Source: Solobacterium sp. (GTDB taxonomy: Bacteria > Bacillota_I > Bacilli_A > Erysipelotrichales > Erysipelotrichaceae). Taken from it: a DNA stretch of 64,000 nucleotides. Of the stretch, positions 10,980 to 18,260 are shown one piece after another. The position numbers and the translations under genes were made by a program. Numbering within the stretch: the first letter of the stretch is position 1; each line of letters starts with the position of its first letter. Below the pieces are notes generated by a model. It was not told where the DNA came from. It searched no databases and saw nothing but the letters and a program-made list of their open reading frames with translations. Location: contig JAFRCE010000016.1 in NCBI GenBank assembly GCA_017404505.1, positions 1 to 64,000 on the forward strand. The letters are read 5' to 3'.

Positions 10980-11387
10980 CTATTCTTTCCTTTCATAATA
11001 AATTTCAAACTCAATGACTGATTCATATACACCATTATCATCTGTGCCAACCATTTGCGGTTCCGGCACAAGCATGCCGATAAATGCGATCTTATATTCA
11101 CCCATCATCCCCGGCTCTGCATTCATCAGATACTGGAATAATTCATCGGCTGCTTCCTCAGTATCAGCCTGGCTTTTATTCCAATGAATCAACAGACTGA
11201 CCTGCTTGATGCTATAAGATGAATTTTGCAGGCCGCCCAGTGCAATAACAGGCAGGCCGCCTCTGTTTAATGTATAAACACCGAGAGACATTTCTTTCTT
11301 TTGATCCAGCTTGCCAATATAGTAATTCGCAAACTGTGGCTGTGCCGTCTTTAACCAGTCTCTCACATCACTCAGCTGTAACATCAA
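10980..11387 (-). CDS. Tail terminator-like minor capsid protein (Minor_capsid_3-like)
   Basis: 135 residues with the outline of the small phage 'minor capsid protein 3' group, whose members probably act as tail terminators or completion proteins at the top of the tail tube. Features are an N-terminal helix (DVRDWLKT), a 'SYSIKQVSLLIHWNK' strand and helix, and a C-terminal 'YESVIEFEIYYERKE' strand. It overlaps the upstream gene by 4 nt and sits 2 nt from the major tail protein, so it is part of a coupled head-tail joining set. Confidence 0.78.
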   Translation of the reverse strand: MMLQLSDVRDWLKTAQPQFANYYIGKLDQKKEMSLGVYTLNRGGLPVIALGGLQNSSYSIKQVSLLIHWNKSQADTEEAADELFQYLMNAEPGMMGEYKIAFIGMLVPEPQMVGTDDNGVYESVIEFEIYYERKE

Positions 11388-11806
11388 ACTCCTCCGATCT
11401 GTTTCAGGAAATATTCATATCTCTGCTTGCAGTGGTTTTTATAACGGCCATCGATCCATGGTGCAAACCATTTGCCGCCGGCAAATTTATTGCCTCCCAC
11501 TGTTCTCTCCGTGCCTTGTATAACAGCAGTCCAGGGAGCCTGATGGAAATTATATTCCGGATGATAATATAACCGTCTGGCATAAGGAGTCTGAAACACG
11601 ATCTCCACCTCTCCCTGACTCTCTCTGGAATAATCAACAAAACCACTTTCCTGCAGGGTACCCTGCATAAACGGAACGACCTGACTATCCTTAACCTCTG
11701 TCAGAATAGCGTCAGCTGTCATTGACAGTGCTTGAGTGGCTGCCCGTTCCAAGGCTTTGATTTTTCCAGGATACAGTGTCACCTTTGAAGTGACATAGTT
11801 AGACAA
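11384..11806 (-). CDS. Minor capsid/tail-completion protein (Minor_capsid_2-like), TTG start
   Basis: I place the start at a TTG at 11806, giving 140 residues beginning with the L-S-N-Y-V-T segment, because GAGGTGG lies just upstream and the upstream gene stops at 11799. A longer frame reaching 11881 would overlap that gene by 83 nt. The protein resembles the 'minor capsid protein 2' or HK97-gp10-type proteins of Firmicute phages: an N-terminal helix, a 'VPFMQGTLQESGF' segment, a 'YARRLYYHPEYNF' segment and 'GGKWFAPWID'. Its likely role is joining head and tail. Confidence 0.78.
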   Translation of the reverse strand: MSNYVTSKVTLYPGKIKALERAATQALSMTADAILTEVKDSQVVPFMQGTLQESGFVDYSRESQGEVEIVFQTPYARRLYYHPEYNFHQAPWTAVIQGTERTVGGNKFAGGKWFAPWIDGRYKNHCKQRYEYFLKQIGGV

Positions 11807-12143
11807 GATCCACCTCTGTGAAATTGACTGTTCCATCCGGATTTCGAGATTTCCTTCCGGACACGATCGTTCTGTTTTCACCGAACACGATTGCTGTCCC
11901 AGAATGGATTTCGACTACGTCCGGAAGAATGTCGCCGTTAAAAAGGCACACTGCAGTGATCTGAACGAAAGTTTCCTTGTCTGTACGGATTCTTTTGGAT
12001 AATCCCTGATAATTACATTTACCGGTATATGCTGCCTGAATAATCGGAGCACCATCTTCATCAATATCTTCTGAATAAACCGAAAGCTGGATGTCCGTTC
12101 TGCAAAACTGCGGAAGCACAAGGGCCGGCCATTTACCAGCCAT
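11799..12143 (-). CDS. Head closure-like minor capsid protein (Minor_capsid_1-like)
   Basis: 114 residues, mostly beta, beginning 'MAGKWPALVLPQFCRTDIQL' and ending in 'GTVNFTEVDLV'. The pattern matches the small 'minor capsid protein 1' of Firmicute siphophages, positioned between the head-tail connector and the gp10-like protein. That slot is normally the head-closure or stopper protein. It overlaps the upstream connector gene by 11 nt and the next gene by 8 nt. A stopper role is inferred from synteny. Confidence 0.75.
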   Translation of the reverse strand: MAGKWPALVLPQFCRTDIQLSVYSEDIDEDGAPIIQAAYTGKCNYQGLSKRIRTDKETFVQITAVCLFNGDILPDVVEIHSGTAIVFGENRTIVSGRKSRNPDGTVNFTEVDLV

Positions 12144-12522
12144 AATTCATGAACCCCCGATAACAGAGTCCTGTTCGCAGCAGGATCTGATACACATTTT
12201 CCGGAATGGCAATTCCATTCTCAACATGTAAATTCCATGAGGATCCAAACTGCATCGATACCCCATTGATGGAGTACTGATTCAGATATGTGGAAATCAG
12301 GTCCTCATTCTGCTGCAGAAATTCTGCCTGACGACATACAGCTTCTTTAATTGATTCCTGACGAAAAGGAGACAGATTTTCCAAACCTGTCCCCTCAATA
12401 CGTCCAAATGCGAGATTATTAATATCTCTTGATGCCCACATCAGATAATGGTCGGCACTGTCCTCAGTCAAAACAGTGCCTTTAAAGGTGTCATTGTAAT
12501 ATGCAAAATCTGCATACTGCAT
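12133..12522 (-). CDS. Head-tail connector (gp6-like adaptor)
   Basis: 129 residues, mainly helical, starting 'MQYADFAYYNDTFKGT'. Size, helix content ('ESIKEAVCRQAEFLQQN') and position immediately after the capsid block fit the head-tail adaptor that binds the portal ring. It precedes three small joining proteins in the usual connector-stopper-gp10-terminator order. The family name is a positional inference supported by the helical pattern. Confidence 0.75.
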   Translation of the reverse strand: MQYADFAYYNDTFKGTVLTEDSADHYLMWASRDINNLAFGRIEGTGLENLSPFRQESIKEAVCRQAEFLQQNEDLISTYLNQYSINGVSMQFGSSWNLHVENGIAIPENVYQILLRTGLCYRGFMNYGW

Positions 12523-12534
12523 GCTGTCACCTCC

Positions 12535-12774
12535 TTACTTTCCGGAAGATTTCTTTTTATCTTCTTTTTCCTGAAGCTGAGTCTTAAGTTCTTCGATCTC
12601 TGCCTCCAGCTTGTGTACGATATCCATATGAGTAGAAAACATAATTGTCTTCTTCGCAGAATATTTGATCAGTTTTCCATGGTCATCGTAAATGTCATAG
12701 CCCTGGTTGTTATAAAAGGTTTCTTCTGCTTCAGAAATCTTATACACCATGTTGTCTTTTACTGCCTTAAGCAT
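12535..12774 (-). CDS. Small hypothetical capsid-region protein with C-terminal coiled coil
   Basis: 79 residues between the major capsid gene and the connector. Residues 1-40 contain tyrosines and a 'NNQGYDIYDDHG' segment. Residues 50-79 form a charged coiled coil (EAEIEELKTQLQEKEDKKK). Many Firmicute siphophages carry a small protein of this kind here, possibly a head decoration or accessory protein, but nothing in the sequence proves it. Spacing to both neighbours is 12-14 nt, consistent with one operon. Confidence 0.6.
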   Translation of the reverse strand: MLKAVKDNMVYKISEAEETFYNNQGYDIYDDHGKLIKYSAKKTIMFSTHMDIVHKLEAEIEELKTQLQEKEDKKKSSGK

Positions 12775-12788
12775 AGTGGTTTTTCTCC

Positions 12789-13685
12789 TTAGGCTGCTCT
12801 ATGGATGATGCAGCCCTTCTTAAAGTCAGCATCGACCAGAGAGAAAGTTCCATTATAACGTCTGTTCTGATACATGTAGTTATCAGCTGTGCGGCTGTCA
12901 GAGCCCGGTGCGAACATATGAATGTAAGAATACTTCACACGGCTTACCTGTGCTTCCGGATCGATCAGAATATAATCCATCTGCTTACCGGATGCATCTG
13001 CTTCATAACCATCTGTGAAGTCATACAGAGTGTTAAATCTTTCGGACGGAACGACAACAAGCTTGCCAAGATCATCCAGAGACAGAACACGTCTGTCAAT
13101 TGCATTGCCGGAATTGATATTCAGATTGCGGGTAATACCTGCAGCGTTCTTCAGGAGTTTTTCGTATGTAGCAGTGCAGTACAGAATGCATCTGGACAGC
13201 GGTACACCAGCATCCTTGAATGTCTGAACATTATCATCCCAATCGCTCAGGACATTTGCTGTAGTCAGAGCAGTTGTCTTAATAGTTCCATTAACACGGG
13301 TAAGTTCAGAATGCAGCTTAGAGAATGTGTAGCAGTCCAGTTCCGGAATGGCCTGAGTTTTCTCAAAGCGGGAATGAATATTCGCAGTGGTAAGGATCTG
13401 ATTGGTTTCATCATCATCCATCGGATCTACTGCAAACTCGATGTCACGGTCATGATCGAGAGTCTTTGTCTCAAATGCATTCTGATATGTACCGGCGTTG
13501 AAGGAACCAGCACGTGTGTGGTTCTTATAACCAGACACATTCATTGTCGGAATCTTCATAGTCTTTGCATTCAGCATTTTGACATCCTGATTGGTGTTGA
13601 ACAGGTCATTGGAGAACAGTTCCTGATCATACAGAGATCTGATACGAGTATCAAACTGCTCTACATAGTTGATTACATTAGGCAT
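12789..13685 (-). CDS. Major capsid protein
   Basis: 298 residues starting 'MPNVINYVEQFDTRIRSLYDQ', directly after the scaffold gene and preceded by a good ribosome site. The segments 'AKTMKIPTMNVSGYKNHTRAG', 'DRDIEFAVDPMDDDETNQ' and 'SYIHMFAPGSDSRTADNYMYQNRRYNGTF' fit the coat proteins of Firmicute siphophages with an HK97-like fold. No N-terminal scaffolding domain or protease is fused; scaffolding is a separate gene. It is the expected most abundant virion protein. Confidence 0.88.
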   Translation of the reverse strand: MPNVINYVEQFDTRIRSLYDQELFSNDLFNTNQDVKMLNAKTMKIPTMNVSGYKNHTRAGSFNAGTYQNAFETKTLDHDRDIEFAVDPMDDDETNQILTTANIHSRFEKTQAIPELDCYTFSKLHSELTRVNGTIKTTALTTANVLSDWDDNVQTFKDAGVPLSRCILYCTATYEKLLKNAAGITRNLNINSGNAIDRRVLSLDDLGKLVVVPSERFNTLYDFTDGYEADASGKQMDYILIDPEAQVSRVKYSYIHMFAPGSDSRTADNYMYQNRRYNGTFSLVDADFKKGCIIHRAA

Positions 13686-13698
13686 TTTCTATTCCTCC

Positions 13699-14325
13699 TC
13701 ATTTCTTTTTAATGCCGAAAGCTCTATCCAGTTCATCTTCAATAGAGCCTTGATTACCATTGCCGGAATTGCCACCGATCTGATGGAATCCGGTATTGGT
13801 TTCAGTTGTTCCCTTTAACTCCGGGAAATCTTTCAGCACAGCTTCAATTGCAGATTTCACTTTGGCATTGTCAATGCCGCCCTTCTCATCTGTCACATTC
13901 GTTGTGTCGATCAGCTTCTGAAGATAAGGGATCTTGTTGGCAGCAATGTTTAATCCGCCTGCCTGGATCATTACTGCAGAATTCAAACGTTCAGCAAATA
14001 ACTGATTCTTCAGATCAGTATTTTCTGTCTGAAGAGTGTTCGTGAGGTTTGCTTTCTGTTCAGCCGCTTCTTTCTGCTTGGCCTTAAAGTCTGTAATTGC
14101 CGCTTCCAGTTCACTCCCGGATAAACCCTGCGATTGCAGATAACCCTTCAATGCGCTGTCAGAAGCTGCCTGTGATCGCTTGCTCAGAGTGTCAGCAAGT
14201 TTGTCATAATCGATATCGATACTCTGGGCAGTGGATCCAGATTCGTTTGCTGCCGGTTTGCCTTCAGGCGATTCCTGTTCAGCAAAGAACTGGATTTTCA
14301 GTGGATACTTCATTGCTGTTTTCAT
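13699..14325 (-). CDS. Scaffold (capsid assembly) protein
   Basis: I place the start at 14325 (208 residues, MKTAMKYPLKIQFFAEQE) because AGGAGG lies ten bases upstream; a longer open frame to 14379 has no ribosome site. Residues 60-140 form a long acidic/basic helix with coiled-coil character (AAITDFKAKQKEAAEQKANL), and the C-terminal 25 residues are glycine/asparagine-rich followed by a charged tail ending 'FGIKKK'. This is the layout of phage scaffolding proteins (GP20/DUF4355-like), where the charged C-terminus contacts the coat protein. Major capsid follows after 13 nt. Confidence 0.82.
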   Translation of the reverse strand: MKTAMKYPLKIQFFAEQESPEGKPAANESGSTAQSIDIDYDKLADTLSKRSQAASDSALKGYLQSQGLSGSELEAAITDFKAKQKEAAEQKANLTNTLQTENTDLKNQLFAERLNSAVMIQAGGLNIAANKIPYLQKLIDTTNVTDEKGGIDNAKVKSAIEAVLKDFPELKGTTETNTGFHQIGGNSGNGNQGSIEDELDRAFGIKKK

Positions 14326-14404
14326 AAAATGTTTTCCTCCTATTGTTTCGGGTGTCTCCCTAGTCAAATGACCACGCACAGTTTTGTGCCATGTCGTGAT
14401 TGGG

Positions 14405-14440
14405 CAAAAAGAAAAGCCGCTATTTCTTTTTCTTAGCGGC
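14405..14440 (-). terminator. Intrinsic terminator overlapping the stop of the 55-residue gene
   Basis: On the minus strand a 7-bp stem (GCCGCTA with TAGCGGC, 14434-14440 and 14416-14422) with an 11-nt A-rich loop is followed by TTTTCTTTTT. The stop codon of the 55-residue gene (14420-14422) lies in the 3' arm. It separates the head-morphogenesis genes from scaffold and capsid. Confidence 0.8.
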
Positions 14441-14587
14441 TGTCTTTACTCTTTCAGGCTCTGCTTCAACAAAGCCAAGTGTGATAAGGTATCGTGCTCT
14501 TTCCTCTGATACCTCAATGATCGTTCCTGGTGTCATTGTCATACTCTTTTCCCGGTCGTAGTATTTCTGTATAGCTTTTACTTTCAT
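14420..14587 (-). CDS. Small basic-tailed phage protein, 55 residues
   Basis: The ATG at 14585-14587 follows GGAGG (GGAGGCAGT ATG) and the frame stays open for 55 codons to a TAG inside a terminator. The protein begins 'MKVKAIQKYYDREKSM', has a central 'TPGTIIEVSEERARYLITLGFVE' segment and ends with KTAAKKKK. The central segment recalls short phage proteins found between head genes that carry a single alpha-beta unit with a 'R-R/L-I-G-V' pattern. Its function is unknown. It fills the stretch between scaffold and yjcQ that would otherwise look empty. Confidence 0.7.
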   Translation of the reverse strand: MKVKAIQKYYDREKSMTMTPGTIIEVSEERARYLITLGFVEAEPERVKTAAKKKK

Positions 14588-14595
14588 ACTGCCTC

Positions 14596-14913
14596 CTATA
14601 AAACAGCATCAATGATCCCTTTTGCGAGATCCGCTGCCTTTTTCATAAGATTGTTTTCTTCAAGATATTCCAAACCCTTCAGCGTGATTTCCGGACGTGT
14701 CAGTTTCACCCTTGGGTACTGACATTCTATTGAATTCCAAGCTTCTCCGCCGGAGATGTAGCCTTCCTTCAAGAGCATTGCCATCAGCCTGGACCATTTC
14801 GGATCCGAAAGATTCAGATTCTTTGCGGAGAGGATATCCGGATCAAACTCTTCCAGATCCATAGATTTCTGCAAAATCCTGAGAACTCGGTATATAATTC
14901 TGAAATCTTCCAT
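14596..14913 (-). CDS. YjcQ-like phage protein
   Basis: 105 residues beginning 'MEDFRIIYRVLRILQKSMDLEEFD', with 'LMAMLLKEGYISG' and 'PEITLKGLEYLEENNLMKKA'. This is the winged-helix-like outline of the YjcQ family, common in Firmicute prophages and found in many genomes beside structural genes. Its molecular role is unknown. GGAGG lies six bases before the ATG. The gene starts immediately downstream of a strong terminator (14928-14960), so its transcript must read through that terminator or arise close to it. Confidence 0.8.
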   Translation of the reverse strand: MEDFRIIYRVLRILQKSMDLEEFDPDILSAKNLNLSDPKWSRLMAMLLKEGYISGGEAWNSIECQYPRVKLTRPEITLKGLEYLEENNLMKKAADLAKGIIDAVL

Positions 14914-14927
14914 ATTGCCTCCAATAG

Positions 14928-14960
14928 AAAAAAAGCCAACTCAGTTGAGCTGACTTTTTT
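14928..14960 (-). terminator. Intrinsic terminator downstream of the structured RNA
   Basis: On the minus strand a 9-bp stem (14934-14942 with 14947-14955, G-T wobbles included) with a 4-nt loop is followed by seven T. It lies immediately 3' of the candidate structured RNA and 5' of yjcQ. Confidence 0.8.
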
Positions 14961-14970
14961 AATACAATAC

Positions 14971-15055
14971 TGACAATCGGTGGGACTGCCCTTCTCCCAC
15001 ATAGCAACCGTTACGGCCCGTGACCCGACAGATAATTCTTTCACCTCGATTGTCA
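14971..15055 (-). ncRNA. Candidate structured phage RNA (unidentified)
   Basis: The 157-nt gap between the minor head gene and yjcQ contains an 85-nt element closed by a perfect 9-bp helix (15047-15055 with 14971-14979, strand TGACAATCG). A second perfect 6-bp helix (14995-15000 with 14980-14985, GTGGGA/TCCCAC, 9-nt loop GAAGGGCAG) abuts the closing helix with no unpaired base. The 5' part is GC-rich with further short pairing options around 15005-15030. A terminator follows 11-16 nt later, and a -10-like TAAAAT lies at 15061-15066. I do not recognise a known riboswitch or ribozyme core. The frame across it starts with GTG, lacks a ribosome site and runs through the terminator, so I do not call it a gene. 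Confidence 0.55.
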
Positions 15056-15060
15056 CTTAT

Positions 15061-15066
15061 ATTTTA
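15061..15066 (-). promoter_or_regulatory. Possible -10 element for the structured RNA
   Basis: TAAAAT on the minus strand lies about 6-7 bases before the 5' edge of the closing helix, so initiation near 15054 would start the RNA at its helix. The -35 region is a poor match, so this is a weak call. Confidence 0.3.
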
Positions 15067-15069
15067 GCA

Positions 15070-16698
15070 TTACTTTTTAAACAAAGCCAGTATCTCCTCC
15101 GGAATATAAATAGCATTACCATTCTCATATGCTTTCTTGATTCTTTTTAATGTTTTTTTCATCCCTCGATATTGAAAGTGAAATAATTCATCTCCATTCA
15201 CTGTAGGCTTCGTCACACCATCCAAATATCCTTCGTGAGAATTGGCCTTCTTAATGAAAATATATCCATTAGAAATCCTATCGTCTTTCAAAAGGATATC
15301 ATAATTTAACACTTCACACAGTTGAAGCATCATTTTCTCTGTTAGGCTCCCCTCTCTGAAATGCTTATCAATAAAGTATGAAACATCTTTGCTTTTAACA
15401 ATTACATTTTTACCAGTAATTGGATTGTTTCCCAGTAAATATATCGGTTTAAACATTTTTGTTATTTCATCTCTCGAAATACTAGGTGTATTCCGAAAAA
15501 CAGTCATGATTGATGTTAAATCTGTTTTTAATTCTTCGATGCTATAAGGAGTGTCGGTGAATTCGGAATTCTTTGAGAGATTACTGTCATGGGGCCTTTC
15601 TGTCTCTATTTCTCTAACGACTTTTTTATCCAATCCCACCAGCTCAGCTTCCCGATCCGCATGCTCCCGGATCTTCGCTTCATCCAGAGATCCGACCTGC
15701 AGTCGCTTTTCCCGCTGGATAAGATTCTGATAATAGTTGTGATACCTTTCAGCATCCGGATGCTCTTTCAAATCCATAGTTTTTGAATCGTCCCTGGGAT
15801 TGCCGGTGTCATTTAGGTCTAAGCCAGGATAATAAGTCGATGCTGTATGCCTGCAGTTCGGATGAAACAGTCCGCCCTCCATCGCTTTGGAAAGCAATGG
15901 ATAGCCAAGCTTTTTTGCTTCTTCCTTCGTACCGCCTGAATATACATCATCGACATAGATCCTGCCCTGCCATGGCATACAAGTTGGAGAGCATGCTCCA
16001 TAACTGGAGATCTTAACCAGGTGTATGCCCATAGCTGCCCTTTTATCGCCATCAGCCATAAGCCCTGCTCTCTTGTTTGCAGTTCTGAGAGCCATCTCAG
16101 CATATGTGGCAATATTCACTCGGCGGCCATCCTTGTATTCAATGCAGTTGATTCCCCGTTTCAGGAATTCATCTGTCGCCATATCGATTGCCTTATCGAG
16201 TGTGCCGGCACCGGAATTGAAATATGTCTGAGCGTTGAAAATCACTTTCCGGTACTGATCGTTCGTCATCCTGAGCATTGCGTGCTCAGCTTTTTTTAGA
16301 TCATTGCCGGTTGATTTGATCAATGCCATCATTCTCCGATCATTGATTCCAAAAAAGCCCCCAGAAATTGCTTCTGAGGAGCTTCTTGATAATGACGGGT
16401 TGTTGATCATTTCTTCCAGAGACTGCCTCTCCTGCTCAAAATCCTGAAGCCCTGCAGTCTCTTTCAGCAGATTCTGAACTCGGTTATTAATCTGCGCAAA
16501 TCTTTTCCCGAATATCTTCTCATTCTGCTGCTGAAACCGGCGCATATCTTTCAGCTGTTCAGCCTGCCACATGTTCCAGTTGATCCCTTCCTTCGTTTCC
16601 CACTCCTTGTGTTTGGAAAGGTTTCTTTTCATGGATGCTATCAGCTCAAGTTCTATTCTTCGGAAGGCTTCCTGAATGTCATAATCCTGATCACTCAT
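15070..16698 (-). CDS. Phage minor head protein (Phage_min_cap2/MuF-like) with unusual C-terminal domain
   Basis: 542 residues. Residues 1-330 match the minor capsid/head morphogenesis proteins: helical N-terminus, 'QTYFNSGAGTLDKAID', 'VNIATYAEMALRTA' and a Cys/His-containing 'SSYGACSPTCMPWQGRIY' to 'GGLFHPNCRHTAS' core. Residues 335-385 are a charged linker, and about 390-542 form an extra domain (KNVIVKSKDVSYFIDKHF, ISNGYIFIKK, FHFQYRGMKKTLKRIKKA). The DNA of that part (15070 to about 15550) is clearly more AT-rich than the rest. MuF-type proteins of Firmicute phages often carry exchangeable toxin-like C-termini, and this may be one. The activity is not identified. Confidence 0.85.
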   Translation of the reverse strand: MSDQDYDIQEAFRRIELELIASMKRNLSKHKEWETKEGINWNMWQAEQLKDMRRFQQQNEKIFGKRFAQINNRVQNLLKETAGLQDFEQERQSLEEMINNPSLSRSSSEAISGGFFGINDRRMMALIKSTGNDLKKAEHAMLRMTNDQYRKVIFNAQTYFNSGAGTLDKAIDMATDEFLKRGINCIEYKDGRRVNIATYAEMALRTANKRAGLMADGDKRAAMGIHLVKISSYGACSPTCMPWQGRIYVDDVYSGGTKEEAKKLGYPLLSKAMEGGLFHPNCRHTASTYYPGLDLNDTGNPRDDSKTMDLKEHPDAERYHNYYQNLIQREKRLQVGSLDEAKIREHADREAELVGLDKKVVREIETERPHDSNLSKNSEFTDTPYSIEELKTDLTSIMTVFRNTPSISRDEITKMFKPIYLLGNNPITGKNVIVKSKDVSYFIDKHFREGSLTEKMMLQLCEVLNYDILLKDDRISNGYIFIKKANSHEGYLDGVTKPTVNGDELFHFQYRGMKKTLKRIKKAYENGNAIYIPEEILALFKK

Positions 16699-16719
16699 GT
16701 TTAACCTCCCATTGCTCTA

Positions 16720-18258
16720 TCAATTGAGAATCAGATCGCTCTGAAGATCCGGTTCCTCCATGCTCTGAATACCTTGCTCCGCCTTAATGCGAGCCACCTC
16801 TTCTCTTTTCCAGTCATCGTCCTTCGAATCTCCATACATTTCATCAACACATGTTTCTGTAGACATGATGCCCTGTGTCTTTGCTTTTCCGACCGTTTCA
16901 ACTACAGCTTCAAACGATGGATTTGCATATTCTCCGAAATTAATATCCACAGCCATATCCAACACTGCCGGATTCTCTTTTTGATTGTGAGAATCTACAG
17001 CCATCAGTGAATACCGAACAAGTTTCCTGATTGCCGGAGTCAATGCATCCACGATTGCATTTCGTGTATATAGAGTTGCTTTCTCTTTTTCACGCTGTGC
17101 TTCGGCGTTGTCAATTTTCTTCGTATCGATGCCCAATGTACTTGGGCTGATCAGGCCCTGTAGGCAGAGATCAAGGAATGTGATGTATGTCTGTAAATAG
17201 TTTTCTGCCGGAATGTCAGGCTGTTCTGTCTGAATCTTGTTCTGAGCATTCTCTGACATATCTCTGCCGACAGCAATCCAGTTGTTCTCGAAAGCGGAAG
17301 GAATGATATTTCTTCCATTGCCATCCTTCGGGACCATGCTGTCAGGAATATATGTCTGTGCTCTGCCCCTTCTGACTGCATCTGCCCACTGAGACACGAT
17401 CTCATCAAATGCATCGAAGTCATATATCTTCCGGTCCAGAATACTCATGCCCCTTCCTGGATATTTCGGGCTGTCAAAGAACTTCAGCGGAACAGCCATC
17501 ATGTAATTGCCTCTGGTCTTCATCCTGCCATCTGATCCCTCTGTATATCCGCCAAAGCCGACATTAACGAGTCCGCTTGTTTCCGGAAGAACACCGAGAT
17601 CCGTCAATTCACCCCTTTGATCCAGCAGCTGATATTTGATATAACCCCAGCCATAATGTTCCAGAAGAGTGTATTTTCTCTTGTCTTTGTCCTTGAGGAC
17701 CGTCTTGAAAATAACCTCTCGCAGCCTTTTTCTCTTGTAATCGAATTCCACTCGATCAGCCGGATAAAACTCAATGATCGGCTGGTCAGTCAATGAAGTA
17801 TCGAAAGAGATTTTGAATGCGCCATCACCGGTAACCAATGTTTCCGAAATGGCCGTTTTGATCATGTCGCTGAAATTGTTCTCACTCTCATCAGCGATTG
17901 CTTCCCATTCTTCCTTGCGGTTCATTTTTCCTTCGCCGTCAGAATCAAGCTCTACTTCATTCATATCTCGGACAACGATATCCGTGAGGCGATCAACTAT
18001 TAGCCCCGGCAGACCGGTATGGATCTTTCGGATCGGCTTAGAAGGAACCGATCCCCAGAACATCGCATCATCCTTATGAATGTTGTTATTTTTATATAAC
18101 TGCTGCAGTTCATACGGATCACCACGCTGCCATAGCCGGTTCTTGGCGACATTTGTCTGATGATCCATCGCCTCTTCAACGATTACCGTATCCTTCTGCG
18201 CCGGGGTAATCTCCAGCCAACTCTGAATCATATTCTTCAGTCCCTCCATTAAACCCAT
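16720..18258 (-). CDS. Portal protein (SPP1 gp6-like)
   Basis: I start at the ATG at 18258 (512 residues, MGLMEGLKNMIQSWLE), since ACGAGGTAACT precedes it and the terminase gene stops at 18261; an earlier frame would run into terminase. The chain shows portal features: 'RGDPYELQQLYKNN', 'HTGLPGLIVDRLTDIVV', 'FKISFDTSLTDQPIIEFYPADRV', and a C-terminal 'STLGIDTKKIDNAEAQREKEKATLYTR' segment conserved in SPP1-type portals. It would form the dodecameric ring at the capsid vertex. It lies between terminase and the minor head protein, as usual. Confidence 0.92.
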   Translation of the reverse strand: MGLMEGLKNMIQSWLEITPAQKDTVIVEEAMDHQTNVAKNRLWQRGDPYELQQLYKNNNIHKDDAMFWGSVPSKPIRKIHTGLPGLIVDRLTDIVVRDMNEVELDSDGEGKMNRKEEWEAIADESENNFSDMIKTAISETLVTGDGAFKISFDTSLTDQPIIEFYPADRVEFDYKRKRLREVIFKTVLKDKDKRKYTLLEHYGWGYIKYQLLDQRGELTDLGVLPETSGLVNVGFGGYTEGSDGRMKTRGNYMMAVPLKFFDSPKYPGRGMSILDRKIYDFDAFDEIVSQWADAVRRGRAQTYIPDSMVPKDGNGRNIIPSAFENNWIAVGRDMSENAQNKIQTEQPDIPAENYLQTYITFLDLCLQGLISPSTLGIDTKKIDNAEAQREKEKATLYTRNAIVDALTPAIRKLVRYSLMAVDSHNQKENPAVLDMAVDINFGEYANPSFEAVVETVGKAKTQGIMSTETCVDEMYGDSKDDDWKREEVARIKAEQGIQSMEEPDLQSDLILN

Positions 18259-18260
18259 AG

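Noticed and set aside
12801..13712. 303-codon open frame on the plus strand opposite the major capsid gene
   Set aside because: Antisense shadow of the capsid gene. Composition is Cys/Ile-rich without domain features, and there is no ribosome site.
14814..15056. Open frame of 80 codons across the structured RNA and terminator
   Set aside because: It begins with GTG without a ribosome site, runs through a strong terminator and overlaps the yjcQ start. The pairing pattern explains the region better as RNA.
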